DNA of 64,000 bases from Erysipelotrichaceae bacterium (GTDB lineage Bacteria; Bacillota_I; Bacilli_A; Erysipelotrichales; Erysipelotrichaceae): assembly GCA_017473335.1 (NCBI GenBank), contig JAFULN010000009.1, positions 1 through 64,000 on the forward strand. Direction: 5' to 3'. This document shows, one piece after another, positions 16,801-28,269 of the stretch (positions within the stretch are counted from its first letter, which is position 1; every line of letters begins with the position of its first letter). Both the position numbers and the translations under genes were made by a program. The notes below the pieces were generated by a model, which was given only the letters and a program-made list of their open reading frames with translations, made no database searches and had not been told where the DNA came from.

Positions 16801-19800
16801 CAGATGGTGCAATAGCACTGTTATAAGTCATACCTCCACAAGTAGTACCTGTATAAGCAATGATATGATTTTTGTCGCCATCCCAGTCATCACCATAAAT
16901 CACAGCTGCCTTGTCATAAACTGAGCCATGATAAATGATATCTTCAGCAGTAATCGTTACAGAAGCCGTTTCAATCACTTCATTGCAGAAGGCACATTCA
17001 GAAACAATTGTATTCTTTTGATCACCAAGACAGCTCTGCAAATCATGTGTCGTCATACTGCCACAGATAAATTCTGCCTGATCAGAAATCGTAAAACTTG
17101 ATGCCTTCAGTGCCTTGCCATATTTGTCAATGACATTCTTAGGTTCTCCGATACTGTCCTCTGTATATCCTCCTGGTTTGACCATGAAGCCAACATCATT
17201 TACATCATATCCATTCCACTCTCCACCAGTAGCCTTTACAGTACCACCAGTGATTTCAATCTCATTACCAGCAAACATAGCCGCTGTTGCACTGGCTTTG
17301 GAAATACTGCTTAAATTATAACTTGTGGTAATGTTGGCATAACCGCCACTAGTTGTTACAGTACCTCCGCTGATTTGAATATTCTGATTTGCATAAATAC
17401 CATAAGTACCTTTAGGCGCATATTCATCTTCATAATTTACTTTTGACTCTCCGCTTGCTGCAACAGAACCACCAGTGATCATTATATTTTCAGCCACAAG
17501 GAAATCAGCTTCTACTGTTCCACCTGTAATTGTAAGATTGCCAGACAAACAGATGCCTGCAGTCACTGTACCACCAGTAACACTCAAACTACCTTCACCC
17601 GCAATGCTGCTGTTGACATATATTTTTTCCTGTTCCAGATAACCTAACTGTTGTCCTTCAGCAGTCAATGAACCTGTAGAACTTTCTGCAACGGTTAATG
17701 AAGCACTATTTTCAATCACAATAGCTGCAACATCTTCAGAGCCTGTTAAATGATTATCACCCACAAGAACAAGTGTAATATCATCTTCACTAATTCTTAA
17801 TGCCGGAATACTTTCATTCAAATCCGCAGCATTGATGACAGCATCTGAAAGAGTCAGTGTATGCGTATCAGCATCATAGCTGACAGTGCCATCTGCAAGC
17901 ACATCCGCCGCATTGTCACTGCTTACCTGTACGTTACCTACAAAGATGTTGTAATAAGTAAAGTCACAGTTTTCGCACTTATTATCCACAATGCTATGAT
18001 CACCTGGCTCACCATAGTATTCATTACAAGTTGTGCACTTATATCCCTTACAAGTCTGAGTACCACCTGTATGGTTACATTGCCACTGAGCATAGATAGT
18101 TATATCCTCACTAGCCCCTACGACAATTGCGCCGTTGATACGACTTTCTGGATATACCTTTCCACTTGCATCGCGCCAGTCGACAAAGGTATATCCTGGA
18201 CGTGTGATACTCACATAATGATTCAGGAAAACATCGCTACCAATTGGAAACTCCTGTACCCAATAACTTCCATCCTCCGCAAAGCCAGTGTCACCTGGTT
18301 CAGGAAATCCATCTTCAGGCTTGATGACACCACCATTGGCATCAAACTTGATTTCCACATAGTGATCGCAATCGATATATAAATTAGCAGCAGGAAGATC
18401 CTCTGCCTCAATGTTCAGTACACCATTTTCATAAGTATAGTTGATTGAAGTATAAGGTGCATCCGCCAATTGTACACCAGTGATTCTCAGATGGGTATTC
18501 TCTGGTACAGTAAAAGTCTGAGTAAATGTCTGACCATAAGTGCTGATACTTTGCATCGGCGTATTTGACAATACCCAACTTACAGTGAAGGTTTCCACAG
18601 CGCCGCAGGCTGCACAAACATGAGTTACCTCATCAAAGACATGGCTATTCTCGCCACAAATCCATTTCTTATTTTCATCATCCCATGTATACGACTTTTC
18701 ACCGGTATACACAGTTCCATCCTTTGGAGCATCCAATATGCTAAAATCATCAGGAAGTATGATTGTACCCTGATTAATAACTGTTCCTTCAAAAGCAATA
18801 TCATCTTTTGAACATGCAGATAAATCAAGAGTCACTCCCTCATTCACATTCAAAGTAGTCCCTGAAGGAACAGTGAAGGTATAGATCAAACCGTCAATAT
18901 TTGGAACAATCAGGTTATGAGTCAAAGTAGTGCTGCCATAAACCTGAACTGCTGAAACCGTATTACTCTTTCTCACTGCACCCAAACCATTGATAGTACC
19001 ATCTGCCTGTATCTCATCAGCAATCAGACCAATGTCAGAATAATAAATAGATTTGCCAGTTGCAGCATTTAACACCGCATCGGATGCAACCGTGATTATT
19101 CCACCAACGTTAACAGCGATAGAACTATTGCTTCCACCACCTGATTGGATTGTCACAGTACCACTTTGAATGAGTAAATTACCTTCTACTTCTATACCAT
19201 ATAGACCATCTCTATCTTCATTACTAGCTCCCTGCATGAATAGTTCTGCACTTTCATCCATTCCAATCATCGTCACTGAAGATGTTGAAAACAACACCTG
19301 ACCTTCCAAACTATACAAATTTGTCAAAGAGTTCTTTCCATAGAAGCGAATTGTCAAAGGAACAGACGCAGAAATCACACCAACTTCATCTACCTCTCCA
19401 ATATCACTTTGGCTTGTTGCATTGTGCAGCTCAAGAACTGCAGTTTCTGTATCAGAAGCTGGGATGACAAGCATATATCCGTTTCCAGATTTATAGTATG
19501 TATATCGATTGAATTCATTGATAACTCCACCGTACTTATCAACTTCAGTCAAATCTCCGCCATCATAATACAACTGATTTTCAATAATGATTCCAGCTTC
19601 TGTACCAATTTTTACAGTACCGTTACAAGTAATTGTATAATCACCAGCATCTAGATAAGCATAAGAGGCAAACGTAATCTCATCTTCTATGATTACATCC
19701 GTAAGCAATACAATGGTATCGCCTTCTTTTGCATGCTGAGCCGCTTCTTTCAAATTAGCGTAATTCGTAGTTCCAATCTTAGCCTGAGCCTTTAAGTTAC

Positions 19801-22630
19801 ACTTGCAGCTTTCACTTTCTGTGAAATCATGATCTTCAATCACGTCAGATTGACATTCTGAACACTTGAAACTATGTGTACCATTGCCGTTATCCATCAC
19901 ATCGTTCGTATTGCTGCTATGATCACAATAAGTTTCACACTTATTACAGAATCCATTTTCCCACTGATGCTCAGCATAATTCAGCGTTACTGTAGCATCA
20001 AAAGCATTGGATGCAGCCATCATACCACACGGCACATTCACTAAGGTTAAAGATGTACAATCTTTAAATACGCCCTTTTCAACACTCACTTTATTCGTCA
20101 GGAATGTAACTTCTGTAAGTGCTGTACAGAGAACAAACGCATATTCAGAGATAGACGTTACATTTTCTGGAATCGTGATTTCTTTCAGTGACGTACACTC
20201 TGCAAATGCACGCCCTCCAATAGACTGTATAGTGGATGGGATTGTTATGCTTTCGATAGATTCACAGAAAGAAAAAGCACCCCTAGGAATCTCTGTGAGA
20301 CCAGCTCCAACATTCACAGTTTTCAAATTCTTACTGCCTGCGAAAGCGTTGTCTCCCATTTCAGTCACATTGTCCGCAATGGTTACCTCTATCAAATTTT
20401 TTGTTCTATAGAAAGCTTCTTCTTCAATCTTTTCCACACTATCAGGAATGGTATAGGAGTTTCCCTCCTTCATTGCAGGATAATGGATTAGTGTCTTGCC
20501 ATCTTTACTGAAAAGAACACCATCCACTGACTTGTAAACTGTATTTTCCTCTGCTACATCAAAGCTCTCCAATGCATTACACGTACTAAAGGCATCATCC
20601 GCAATTGATGTTACGGATGCAGGGATAACCACTTCTTTCAAGGAAGAACATATCGCAAACGTCACAGATTCAATGGTTGTTATCTTGCCTGGAATACTGA
20701 TTTTTTTAAGTGAGATACACTGAAAGAAAGCAGTATCACCAATTGATTCTAAGCTTTCCGGCAATGTGATTTCTGACAGTTTAGCACAACCCCAGAATGC
20801 ATCAGAGCCAATTGTTTTTAGCCCCTCAGAAATATTCACCTTTTCTAAATGTTTTACATAATAGAAAGCATTAGACTCGATTGTCTCTACAGTGTCTGGA
20901 ATCGTAAATTCTGCCTCCATTTTATTTTCAGGGTATTTCATTAGAGTTTTTCCATCTTTTGTAAACAGTACTCCATCAATCGATTTATAAACGGCATTGG
21001 CATCATCTACATGGATTGCAGTCAAAGATGGAATGCTATGATTCCAAAACACCCTTCTACCTATAGTCGATACACTGGCAGAGATATTGACTTCTTCCAG
21101 ATTGTTACAATCAATAAATGAACAGTCGCCGATAGAAGTTACACCATCTTCTATGATTACTTTTTTGATGTCATCACGGTGACTCTTCCATGGAACATCA
21201 GAAGATTTAAAATTATTCATAGCACCCGTGCCACTAATTGTGAGTGTGCCATCAGCCAGTGTCCATTTGACATATTTATTACTCGCATCGCAATAGCCAC
21301 TGATCAGTCCACAAACTGTGCAGACATGATCAGCATCAAAGCTATGCTCATTCATCTCACCATAACTTGTTTTACAAAAATCGCAGATTGCCTGTTTTAT
21401 GCAGGTAGCTGTACCTCCACTATGCGCTTGGTTATCTACCACAGCATCGCAGTTCGCACATGTCGCATCGTGAGTACCATCGCCATTGGAAGTCCAATCA
21501 TAGTCATGAGTCAAAGCAATGCTCTTCCATGTCAGATCGTAATCATTGTTTGATTTGAACCACGTTTTATTTTCGACATCAGGTTTGTATGCATCTTCTG
21601 CCTTCAGTTGCCCACAGTCTAAGATAAGATCACAGCCTCCAACATTTACTCCAACCCCATCAAATACATCCCACTCACTTTGATAAATTGAAGTAACAAT
21701 TGCGCCAAAAGTGATGGTCTGTAAATGATAACAGCCATAGAAAGCTCCATCCCCAACAGTTGTCACTTTAGGAAGTGTTATACTTTTAAGTGCATAGGCT
21801 TCATAGAATTCATGATCTACAATTTCTGTAGCATCCGAAAGAATTAAATCGACTCTACCGTAATATTGACTCTCTTCTTCTGAATTATCAGCCAAGAGGT
21901 AAAGTGCTTCAGCATAAGCAGGAATATCACCAAAATAGGAAGCGTATATAGCGTGTTCAGTTCCATGAATTACAATAGTTGACATTCCGCTATCCACATA
22001 TCCCCTGATTGTATCCACCAAAGCAGTAATATCATCTTCAGTTGCATCAGTTTTGCCACCTAATGTACTATCGATCGTCAAAGTTCCTGCTTCAGCATCA
22101 ACTACATACCAGTTAGTATCATAAACCACAGCGCTGTCTGTACCGCTGCACTGAGTGTAGTCTAAACCACAGATATCACACCAGATATTTGCTTCTGTAC
22201 ATTTCTCAGCACATTCACATGTTGGTGTCTCTGGTGCAGTGTACTGTGGACAGTTTGTTGCATGTTTCTCATTATCTGTTTCACATGTACATAGTGTTTC
22301 TAAAAGATTCTGTGCATCTAACTGTTCCTGTTGTTCTAGAGCGGTTGTGCATTCTGTACATTCATAGTGACACTCATGTCCTTCCACTGCTTCAATGTAT
22401 CCACAGGTTTCATCATGCATGATGTGCACACATGTCTCTGCACAGGTTTCATCACATTCATGAGTACATTCATGGCCTTCAACAGCTTTTTGATAATGAC
22501 ATTCTTCAGTATGTACTGGACGATGCTCACAAAGTCCTGTCTCTTCTGCTTTGACAGGAACTGTGATGTAATTCAGCATCATATTTAAGATAAGAAAACT
22601 TTTTAACACTTTATCCAATGTTCGGTTCAT
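13814..22630 (-). CDS. Giant multidomain cell-wall protein (2,938 aa)
   Basis: Order of parts: signal peptide (1-28, cut after VKA); Cys/His-rich region (~33-165) with repeats such as VEGHECTHECDETC; BspA-type leucine-rich repeats (~280-350 and ~487-880); CxxC-type segments between modules; an InlB-like Flg_new repeat (~1420-1515, ending ITIYAQW); stacked GGTV beta-helix-like repeats (~1680-1810); an MBG-type domain (~2058-2138); Ig-like domains (~2210-2395); a long acidic alpha-helical region of FIVAR-like repeats (~2400-2810); a last beta domain; and a C-terminal PNTSDDS, hydrophobic helix and KKKK tail, a non-canonical sortase-type anchor. Probably a surface adhesin or matrix protein. RBS GGAGGAAAG lies inside tetR, whose end overlaps the start by 20 bases. 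Confidence 0.9.
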   Translation of the reverse strand: MNRTLDKVLKSFLILNMMLNYITVPVKAEETGLCEHRPVHTEECHYQKAVEGHECTHECDETCAETCVHIMHDETCGYIEAVEGHECHYECTECTTALEQQEQLDAQNLLETLCTCETDNEKHATNCPQYTAPETPTCECAEKCTEANIWCDICGLDYTQCSGTDSAVVYDTNWYVVDAEAGTLTIDSTLGGKTDATEDDITALVDTIRGYVDSGMSTIVIHGTEHAIYASYFGDIPAYAEALYLLADNSEEESQYYGRVDLILSDATEIVDHEFYEAYALKSITLPKVTTVGDGAFYGCYHLQTITFGAIVTSIYQSEWDVFDGVGVNVGGCDLILDCGQLKAEDAYKPDVENKTWFKSNNDYDLTWKSIALTHDYDWTSNGDGTHDATCANCDAVVDNQAHSGGTATCIKQAICDFCKTSYGEMNEHSFDADHVCTVCGLISGYCDASNKYVKWTLADGTLTISGTGAMNNFKSSDVPWKSHRDDIKKVIIEDGVTSIGDCSFIDCNNLEEVNISASVSTIGRRVFWNHSIPSLTAIHVDDANAVYKSIDGVLFTKDGKTLMKYPENKMEAEFTIPDTVETIESNAFYYVKHLEKVNISEGLKTIGSDAFWGCAKLSEITLPESLESIGDTAFFQCISLKKISIPGKITTIESVTFAICSSLKEVVIPASVTSIADDAFSTCNALESFDVAEENTVYKSVDGVLFSKDGKTLIHYPAMKEGNSYTIPDSVEKIEEEAFYRTKNLIEVTIADNVTEMGDNAFAGSKNLKTVNVGAGLTEIPRGAFSFCESIESITIPSTIQSIGGRAFAECTSLKEITIPENVTSISEYAFVLCTALTEVTFLTNKVSVEKGVFKDCTSLTLVNVPCGMMAASNAFDATVTLNYAEHQWENGFCNKCETYCDHSSNTNDVMDNGNGTHSFKCSECQSDVIEDHDFTESESCKCNLKAQAKIGTTNYANLKEAAQHAKEGDTIVLLTDVIIEDEITFASYAYLDAGDYTITCNGTVKIGTEAGIIIENQLYYDGGDLTEVDKYGGVINEFNRYTYYKSGNGYMLVIPASDTETAVLELHNATSQSDIGEVDEVGVISASVPLTIRFYGKNSLTNLYSLEGQVLFSTSSVTMIGMDESAELFMQGASNEDRDGLYGIEVEGNLLIQSGTVTIQSGGGSNSSIAVNVGGIITVASDAVLNAATGKSIYYSDIGLIADEIQADGTINGLGAVRKSNTVSAVQVYGSTTLTHNLIVPNIDGLIYTFTVPSGTTLNVNEGVTLDLSACSKDDIAFEGTVINQGTIILPDDFSILDAPKDGTVYTGEKSYTWDDENKKWICGENSHVFDEVTHVCAACGAVETFTVSWVLSNTPMQSISTYGQTFTQTFTVPENTHLRITGVQLADAPYTSINYTYENGVLNIEAEDLPAANLYIDCDHYVEIKFDANGGVIKPEDGFPEPGDTGFAEDGSYWVQEFPIGSDVFLNHYVSITRPGYTFVDWRDASGKVYPESRINGAIVVGASEDITIYAQWQCNHTGGTQTCKGYKCTTCNEYYGEPGDHSIVDNKCENCDFTYYNIFVGNVQVSSDNAADVLADGTVSYDADTHTLTLSDAVINAADLNESIPALRISEDDITLVLVGDNHLTGSEDVAAIVIENSASLTVAESSTGSLTAEGQQLGYLEQEKIYVNSSIAGEGSLSVTGGTVTAGICLSGNLTITGGTVEADFLVAENIMITGGSVAASGESKVNYEDEYAPKGTYGIYANQNIQISGGTVTTSGGYANITTSYNLSSISKASATAAMFAGNEIEITGGTVKATGGEWNGYDVNDVGFMVKPGGYTEDSIGEPKNVIDKYGKALKASSFTISDQAEFICGSMTTHDLQSCLGDQKNTIVSECAFCNEVIETASVTITAEDIIYHGSVYDKAAVIYGDDWDGDKNHIIAYTGTTCGGMTYNSAIAPSEAGVYTAAITINDAKAEAVFEIEQRELTPIFSFFAPNPKPYNGTMELPIKLASGGENLVVGDDVKLIIDDYTAYFEDANVGENKIVTITGIGLGGADAFNYMVKDTFTTTWSIKPASITVKPKTEQAKVFGSTDPEFDYEIIEGQLYGNDKLTGKLGRIDGEGVGEYDFTIGTLSNPNYTITLDTESKFTITKAAPDLSSVTASIVDNSTELIDVQIEGAKGVDGNALTGEFAVTSTESLVWGNNEVQFTFVPDDTQNYMSGNGTAIVTVSDTIAPVGKVYFDERNIWEELLNTISFNLFFKAEVTVKAEAEDVLSGVDSVEYSFADQALTESEIKAITDWTMMPSGGVAVTAEDAKQFVYFVRITDKAGNVTYLSTDGAVYDFAAPVITGITDGATYYTTQSFSATDAHLFRYFINGATASRQILDGNVDQEYVVVATDKAGNSATVTVFMKPISSLTETIKDLTKEDVTADDSEALAEVEAVLDAIDTTYAAEEEKQLLKDAQNSIDELQKVVEDTAAEVKALEDTLAAYDQNTVKSTDEEVVDQLIAELTSKLEDTNLSEEQKATLEDALEGAKELAQQIDDNKAALEEAKDSMPEIDAEEVTADDAEELAEAKEKLEDIVNSDNYTEEEKEAAQQKLDQIEELEKVIEETKEAVETAVSQEGYKEKTEADITSAEKEAIEANVESIDKLLETDNLTEEQRKVLEETKAEAETLLKEIEENSEAFDEALKSAEDTTAENYLITDKEDLEKAVEDLKEIVDENNENYTEAEKQTAQEELNRVNSIIEDISETNKVNEGVNRAVEMVESIQDKSTLPDHEAVIDEIIDVVERYEALDDRQKELLGNMVEEDVKQLIESITSYQIIEGHNGKYTVGTSSDLKFTANGLFRLFNAVKVDGEMIDPEHYTAVSGSTIITLKSSYLKTLSVGTHTLTVVYELLDEEYTANCEFVIANAPVIPDTPNTSDDSNLFGWMGLMVASLAAMIIVLNKKKKSS

Positions 22631-23360
22631 ATTCTTTCCTCCGTTGAGTTTGTAAATCCATCAATACCTGCAGACTTGTTTTTTCAACATAATCTTTGAA
22701 GTCATTCAACATTCCATGTCCTATTTTGTGATAATCCATAGATAAGACTCTGTCGATTTTTGTTTTTCTCAATTCTTCAGGCACATTGTAGATACTAAGT
22801 ATCGTATCGAGTGCTCCTTCAATTCTTAATTCAAGCGACACAGCTCCATGAGTACTCATCAATGTTGAGTATTCAATCCCAGAAACAAGGATCTCAGCTT
22901 CTTCAAATCTTGCATTGCTCCAGCTTTGACAATATTCTTTGAACACCTCTTTGGCTCGTGCTGTATCGTTCTTACGAATGATTTCTAAACAAAGCGGACT
23001 TCTGTAAGCAGAGATATAGAAATCTTTGGTGATCTCATCATCTTCACACATGGATGCCATTGCAGCCAATTCAAGACAAATTGCCATGATGGAGCTGTAG
23101 CCTTCACTGATTTCTCTTTCAACCATTTCCTGTTGAAATCCGCCAAGAAGTTCAACCAATTCTGCCAGCATATCTTCTTTTGCAGGATAGTGAAATGTTA
23201 AGTTCCCTGGACTGATTTTTAATTCTTTGGCGATATAGCTTACATGCGTATTTGTATATCCATCTTTAAGGAATCTTCTTGCAGCAGCTCTCATAATTTC
23301 AAGCTTTCTCAATTCGCCTTTATATCTTCTACCCAAGTCATCACTTCCTTGTCTATTCAT
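22611..23360 (-). CDS. TetR-family regulator coupled to the surface-protein gene
   Basis: 249 residues. The N-terminal HTH (AARRFLKDGYTNTHVSYIAK...ISPGNLTFHY) is that of TetR proteins; the C-terminal ~170 residues are an unassigned helical ligand/dimer domain. The stop codon lies 20 bases inside the surface-protein gene, so the two are one transcript and likely translationally coupled. It probably controls its own promoter and thus the adhesin. No good RBS precedes the annotated ATG; a start slightly downstream is possible. Confidence 0.85.
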   Translation of the reverse strand: MNRQGSDDLGRRYKGELRKLEIMRAAARRFLKDGYTNTHVSYIAKELKISPGNLTFHYPAKEDMLAELVELLGGFQQEMVEREISEGYSSIMAICLELAAMASMCEDDEITKDFYISAYRSPLCLEIIRKNDTARAKEVFKEYCQSWSNARFEEAEILVSGIEYSTLMSTHGAVSLELRIEGALDTILSIYNVPEELRKTKIDRVLSMDYHKIGHGMLNDFKDYVEKTSLQVLMDLQTQRRKEYEPNIG

Positions 23361-23390
23361 TCAAAGGATAATCTTTCCAAACCTACACAC

Positions 23391-23420
23391 ATTATAGTGT
23401 CGATACTAATATGTACACAA
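23391..23420 (-). promoter_or_regulatory. Promoter of the tetR-adhesin operon
   Basis: Minus strand: TTGTGT (23420-23415), 18-base spacer, TATAAT (23396-23391). The -10 lies inside the palindrome ACACATTATAGTGT, a plausible TetR operator. Confidence 0.55.
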
Positions 23421-23516
23421 GAAGTATTTGATGAAATTTCTTTTTATTGAATGTAAACCATGACTGATGACTTGTAATCTAACATTGTTCAGGTCACAAG
23501 AGGAAATAACCCAGAG

Positions 23517-23539
23517 AAAAAGCAGGTCAATTGACCTGC
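23517..23539 (-). terminator. Terminator of the SIS-domain gene
   Basis: The perfect palindrome GCAGGTCAATTGACCTGC (23522-23539) is followed on the minus strand by TTTTTC. Confidence 0.75.
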
Positions 23540-23558
23540 CAATTCTTTCTTATCTCGC

Positions 23559-24254
23559 TTACCATCCAAATTCTTTGTAATGAGGATAAACTTCTGCATT
23601 GTTGTAGTCTACACCACCTGGGAAGTTTACGCTCTTGAGAAGGCGTGGAGTCTTGCCTCGCTTCATCATTTCTTCCAGTACTACCGCAGTCACTGACCAC
23701 AAAATATACGAGCTGGCAATTCCGCTTGCTGCTGCAAAGTTAGCTTCAATGCCTTCCACTTCTAGCATTGCCTCAGCTGCTGGTGCACAGTTGTCCAGTG
23801 TCAAATCTACAAAATCGATCAGTTTCTGTCCCGATGAATGAACTGGATCGACACTTCTTGCGTAACTGAGCGAACTCATTGCAATGACTTTGATACCCAT
23901 CTTTTTGGCTTCCCATGCCAAATCAACAACATGCTTTGTACGTCCTGAAACTGATCCTACAAACAGTACATCGCCTGGCTTGATTGTGGATGCCTTCAAA
24001 ATGTACGCTCCCAAACCTTCCATGTTCAAATCCATGTCGCTGCTGTCTCTTTCTCTGGCATCAGATTTCACATCTAAATTGTAATGGAAAGTTCTATAAA
24101 ATACTGGACCTCCACCTCAATTGAATAAATCCATTTCAATAGAATGGCAAATACCGCTCAGATAAATATTCCCGCCTGCATCAATGGTATCTGCGATCAT
24201 TTTCCCTGCAGTTATGATATTTTCTCTTTGTGTGGATTTGATTTGATCAAACAA
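23559..24254 (-). pseudogene. SIS-domain sugar-phosphate isomerase-like protein, interrupted
   Basis: The downstream part (from GTG 24071) encodes 170 residues with SIS motifs (PGDVLFVGSVSGRTKHVVDLA). Upstream in the same frame lies DAGGNIYLSGICHSIEMDLFN, then TGA at 24119-24117, then GGGPVFYRTFHYNLD, so a single CGA-to-TGA type change interrupts an otherwise intact ~231-codon gene. A TTG at 24254 is the likeliest original start. Relatives act on phosphosugars or regulate their use; no substrate is evident. Confidence 0.7.
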
Positions 24255-24285
24255 AAATGTCTTGATCCTGTCACCTCTTTTGAAA

Positions 24286-24620
24286 TGATTCAACTGATCG
24301 AATCTCTTCAGTTACAGTATATTATTCTTACAACTTCCCAAAGCTGCATCAGTATGCATCATGATGAACTGTTTGAATATTATCAACAATTCAACATTGA
24401 TTTAGATGCCATTCGCACTCAATACAATTTAAACGAGATTCTGCCTTATGCCTTAAAAATCGAAACTATGCCACATACTCCTAAAGAACGTGAAAACATC
24501 AAAGAGAAAGCAGAATCTTTAGGACTCTTTGTCGAAATCAAAGAAACTGCGAATGAAATTACGCTTTCCGTCAGTGAAGACGGAGCTGCACATGCACTGA
24601 ACATATTATTTCATCTTTAA
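24286..24620 (+). CDS. Unidentified partial or remnant protein
   Basis: About 111 residues from the first internal ATG; the frame is open further back, over the start of the divergent SIS gene. The sequence looks like real coding (acidic, helix/strand alternation, e.g. LGLFVEIKETANEITLSVSE) but there is no RBS and I recognise no family. It is probably the C-terminal remnant of a gene cut by rearrangement; the truncated IS begins 22 bases past its stop. Confidence 0.35.
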
Positions 24621-24641
24621 AAAAAGACAGGAAATGATGAA

Positions 24642-25745
24642 CCAATGTCATTAAGTTAAGACATTGAAATGTAAAATCGAGCCTAATCACGAAAGTGATG
24701 GGGCTCTTTTTTTGTGTGAATAGCATATAAAAACAAAAAAACACTTGACAAGAATATTGTCGGAATAAAGACATAATCCGAAGGAAATTGTAGGAGGTAT
24801 TTTTACACTATGATTTCTAATGTTCCAAATTATGTCTTATCTACCCTTGATAAATGTATTGATCAAGTCAAATCCAACCTTCGTCCATATGTCACTGATC
24901 CAATCTCTGATTTCACAAGAGAACGAAAGCTTAATTTCGAACAGTTGGTCAAATTCTATCTTCAACTTCAAGCGAAATCCAATAACTCAGAACTTAATGA
25001 CTATTTCAATAAGGGTGAATTGATGCCATCTTCTTCTGAACTCAGCCAAGCTAAAGGCAAAGTATCATACAAAGCTTTTGAACGTATCTTTCACAAATTT
25101 AACCATTCATTCGAATTGAGTAAAACATGGAAAGGCTTTTACATTCTGACTTGTGATGGTTCCGACGTGAATATTCCTTCTGATCACAATGACATTGAAA
25201 CACTTTGCCAAAATGGAACTGCAAAATCATATAATCAATTTCATCTGAATGCACTGTATGACTGTCAAAATGAAATTTATTTGGATGTATCCATTGATAG
25301 TTCGACAAAAACCAGAGAGTGTGATGCGATGAAACAAATGATAAATCGTGGTTTTTATCCCAAGAAATCCATAATAATTGCCGATCGAGGATATGAAAAG
25401 TATGAATTATTTGCGGATTGTAATGAAAAGAATCAGAAATTCGTTGTCCGAGTGAAAGACAAGGATTCAAACGGAATACTTTCAACTGTGGATCTACCTG
25501 ATGGTGAGTTTGATACTGTCATCACTCGCAAACTCACAAGAAAACAGACAAAAGAAACTAAAGAAAACAAAGGGTTTGTCCTTTTGATGAATCATTCTGA
25601 ATTCTCTTATCTTGGAATCAACGATGAATATTATGAACTTTCATTTAGAGTGGTGTGCTTCAAAATCACAGATGATACTTATGAATATCTAATCACGAAT
25701 TTAGATACTACAGAAATTTCAATCCAGGAATTAAAATTATTACTT
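24642..25745 (+). mobile_element. Truncated IS4-type insertion sequence, copy 2
   Basis: The left end CAATGTCATTAAGTTAAGA (24642-24660) is identical to that of copy 1, followed likewise by a terminator and transposase gene. The right end is missing: homology to copy 1 stops near 25745, where unrelated sequence begins. The two transposases are clearly diverged, so these are different members of one family. Confidence 0.8.
24679..24713 (+). terminator. Terminator inside IS copy 2
   Basis: GAGCC/GGCTC outer arms and ATCAC/GTGAT inner arms around GAAA, followed by a T-run. Same position as in copy 1. Confidence 0.85.
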
Positions 25746-25778
25746 GTAATAATTCGTTCATTTCCTTTTGTACAGTGA
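24810..25778 (+). pseudogene. IS4-type transposase, C-terminally truncated
   Basis: 322 codons. CDGSDVNIP and IIADRGYEKYELF carry the first two catalytic Asp residues; the frame runs off after ITNLDTTEISIQELK into unrelated residues before the expected R-E-K signature with the catalytic Glu. RBS GTAGGAGGT. The truncation removes the active site. Confidence 0.85.
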
Positions 25779-25779
25779 C

Positions 25780-26109
25780 TTACAAAATAGATATCTTCCT
25801 TCCACCTTGCAACAGCATTTCTATTTTTTCTTGTTTTCCATGATATCCAATAAAAAACTCAATATTACCTATAATTTCTGCTTTAGATAGAATGTGATTA
25901 TCTATGACCCATCTTAAAAGTCTATGACGTTCATCAGTCGACATTCCGTCTTGTCTAACACTATAACCACAACTTCCCAATTTTGAAACTTTATTTAAAT
26001 TGAAGCCTTCTGCAGGCTGATCTTCGAACACAAAATGAAATACTGGATAACGATTTTTATCATATAAATTTTGTAGCGCTTCATATTTTTCTGTCTGTAT
26101 TATATTGAT
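25780..26109 (-). pseudogene. Unidentified gene fragment
   Basis: Open for ~110 codons without a convincing start. Sequence such as SCGYSVRQDGMSTDERHRLLRW and ILSKAEIIGNIEFFI looks like genuine protein, possibly the C-terminal domain of a larger protein of the kind found in mobile or accessory genes. The junction with the IS at 25745-25780 suggests deletion of the N-terminal part elsewhere. No function assigned. Confidence 0.4.
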
Positions 26110-26412
26110 TTAAGAAAACACACAATCAATTATAATCGTGTTCACTTTGAAAATATAATTATCTAGTCTCTTCAATATATCCAAACTTTCAAAAAAAGTT
26201 TTCACAACATAACAGTATATTGGAGAAACGGATTTTTAGCCAGCAATTTCTCAGCATAGAAAATGCAGTCCTCCTAATCAATATTATGATGCTAAGATAC
26301 TGAAATGAATGATCCAAGCCACGATCAGTGATTTAAAAATTCACATATTTTTTTCTTTTACTCTTTTCTATTTTGAGTAAAATAAAAAAGTAATAAATTT
26401 GGAGGATTTATT
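26110..26412. other. 303-bp gap of gene debris
   Basis: A minus-strand stretch near 26205-26275 reads EDCIFYAEKLLAKNPFL, which looks like a protein remnant, but it is short and bounded by stops. No RNA gene or clear promoter is seen. The rest is AT-rich. Confidence 0.4.
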
Positions 26413-28147
<1,735 letters not shown>

Positions 28148-28269
28148 TGAGTTCACTCATATTCCTATGCAAACTCTCTTTTAGCTATTTAAGATTAGAT
28201 ATTTTATAGCATCAATCTACTTCATCTTTAGAAATTTATTAAGACCTCATGGTACTTGCAAGCTTTCTA

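Noticed and set aside
20000-21200. Regular repeats suggesting a CRISPR or satellite array
   Set aside because: The periodicity is that of ~23-residue leucine-rich repeats in a coding sequence; the DNA units vary and have no spacers.
24117-24119. TGA in the SIS gene as a selenocysteine codon
   Set aside because: The family has arginine or another ordinary residue here, no SECIS-like hairpin is evident, and SIS proteins are not selenoproteins.
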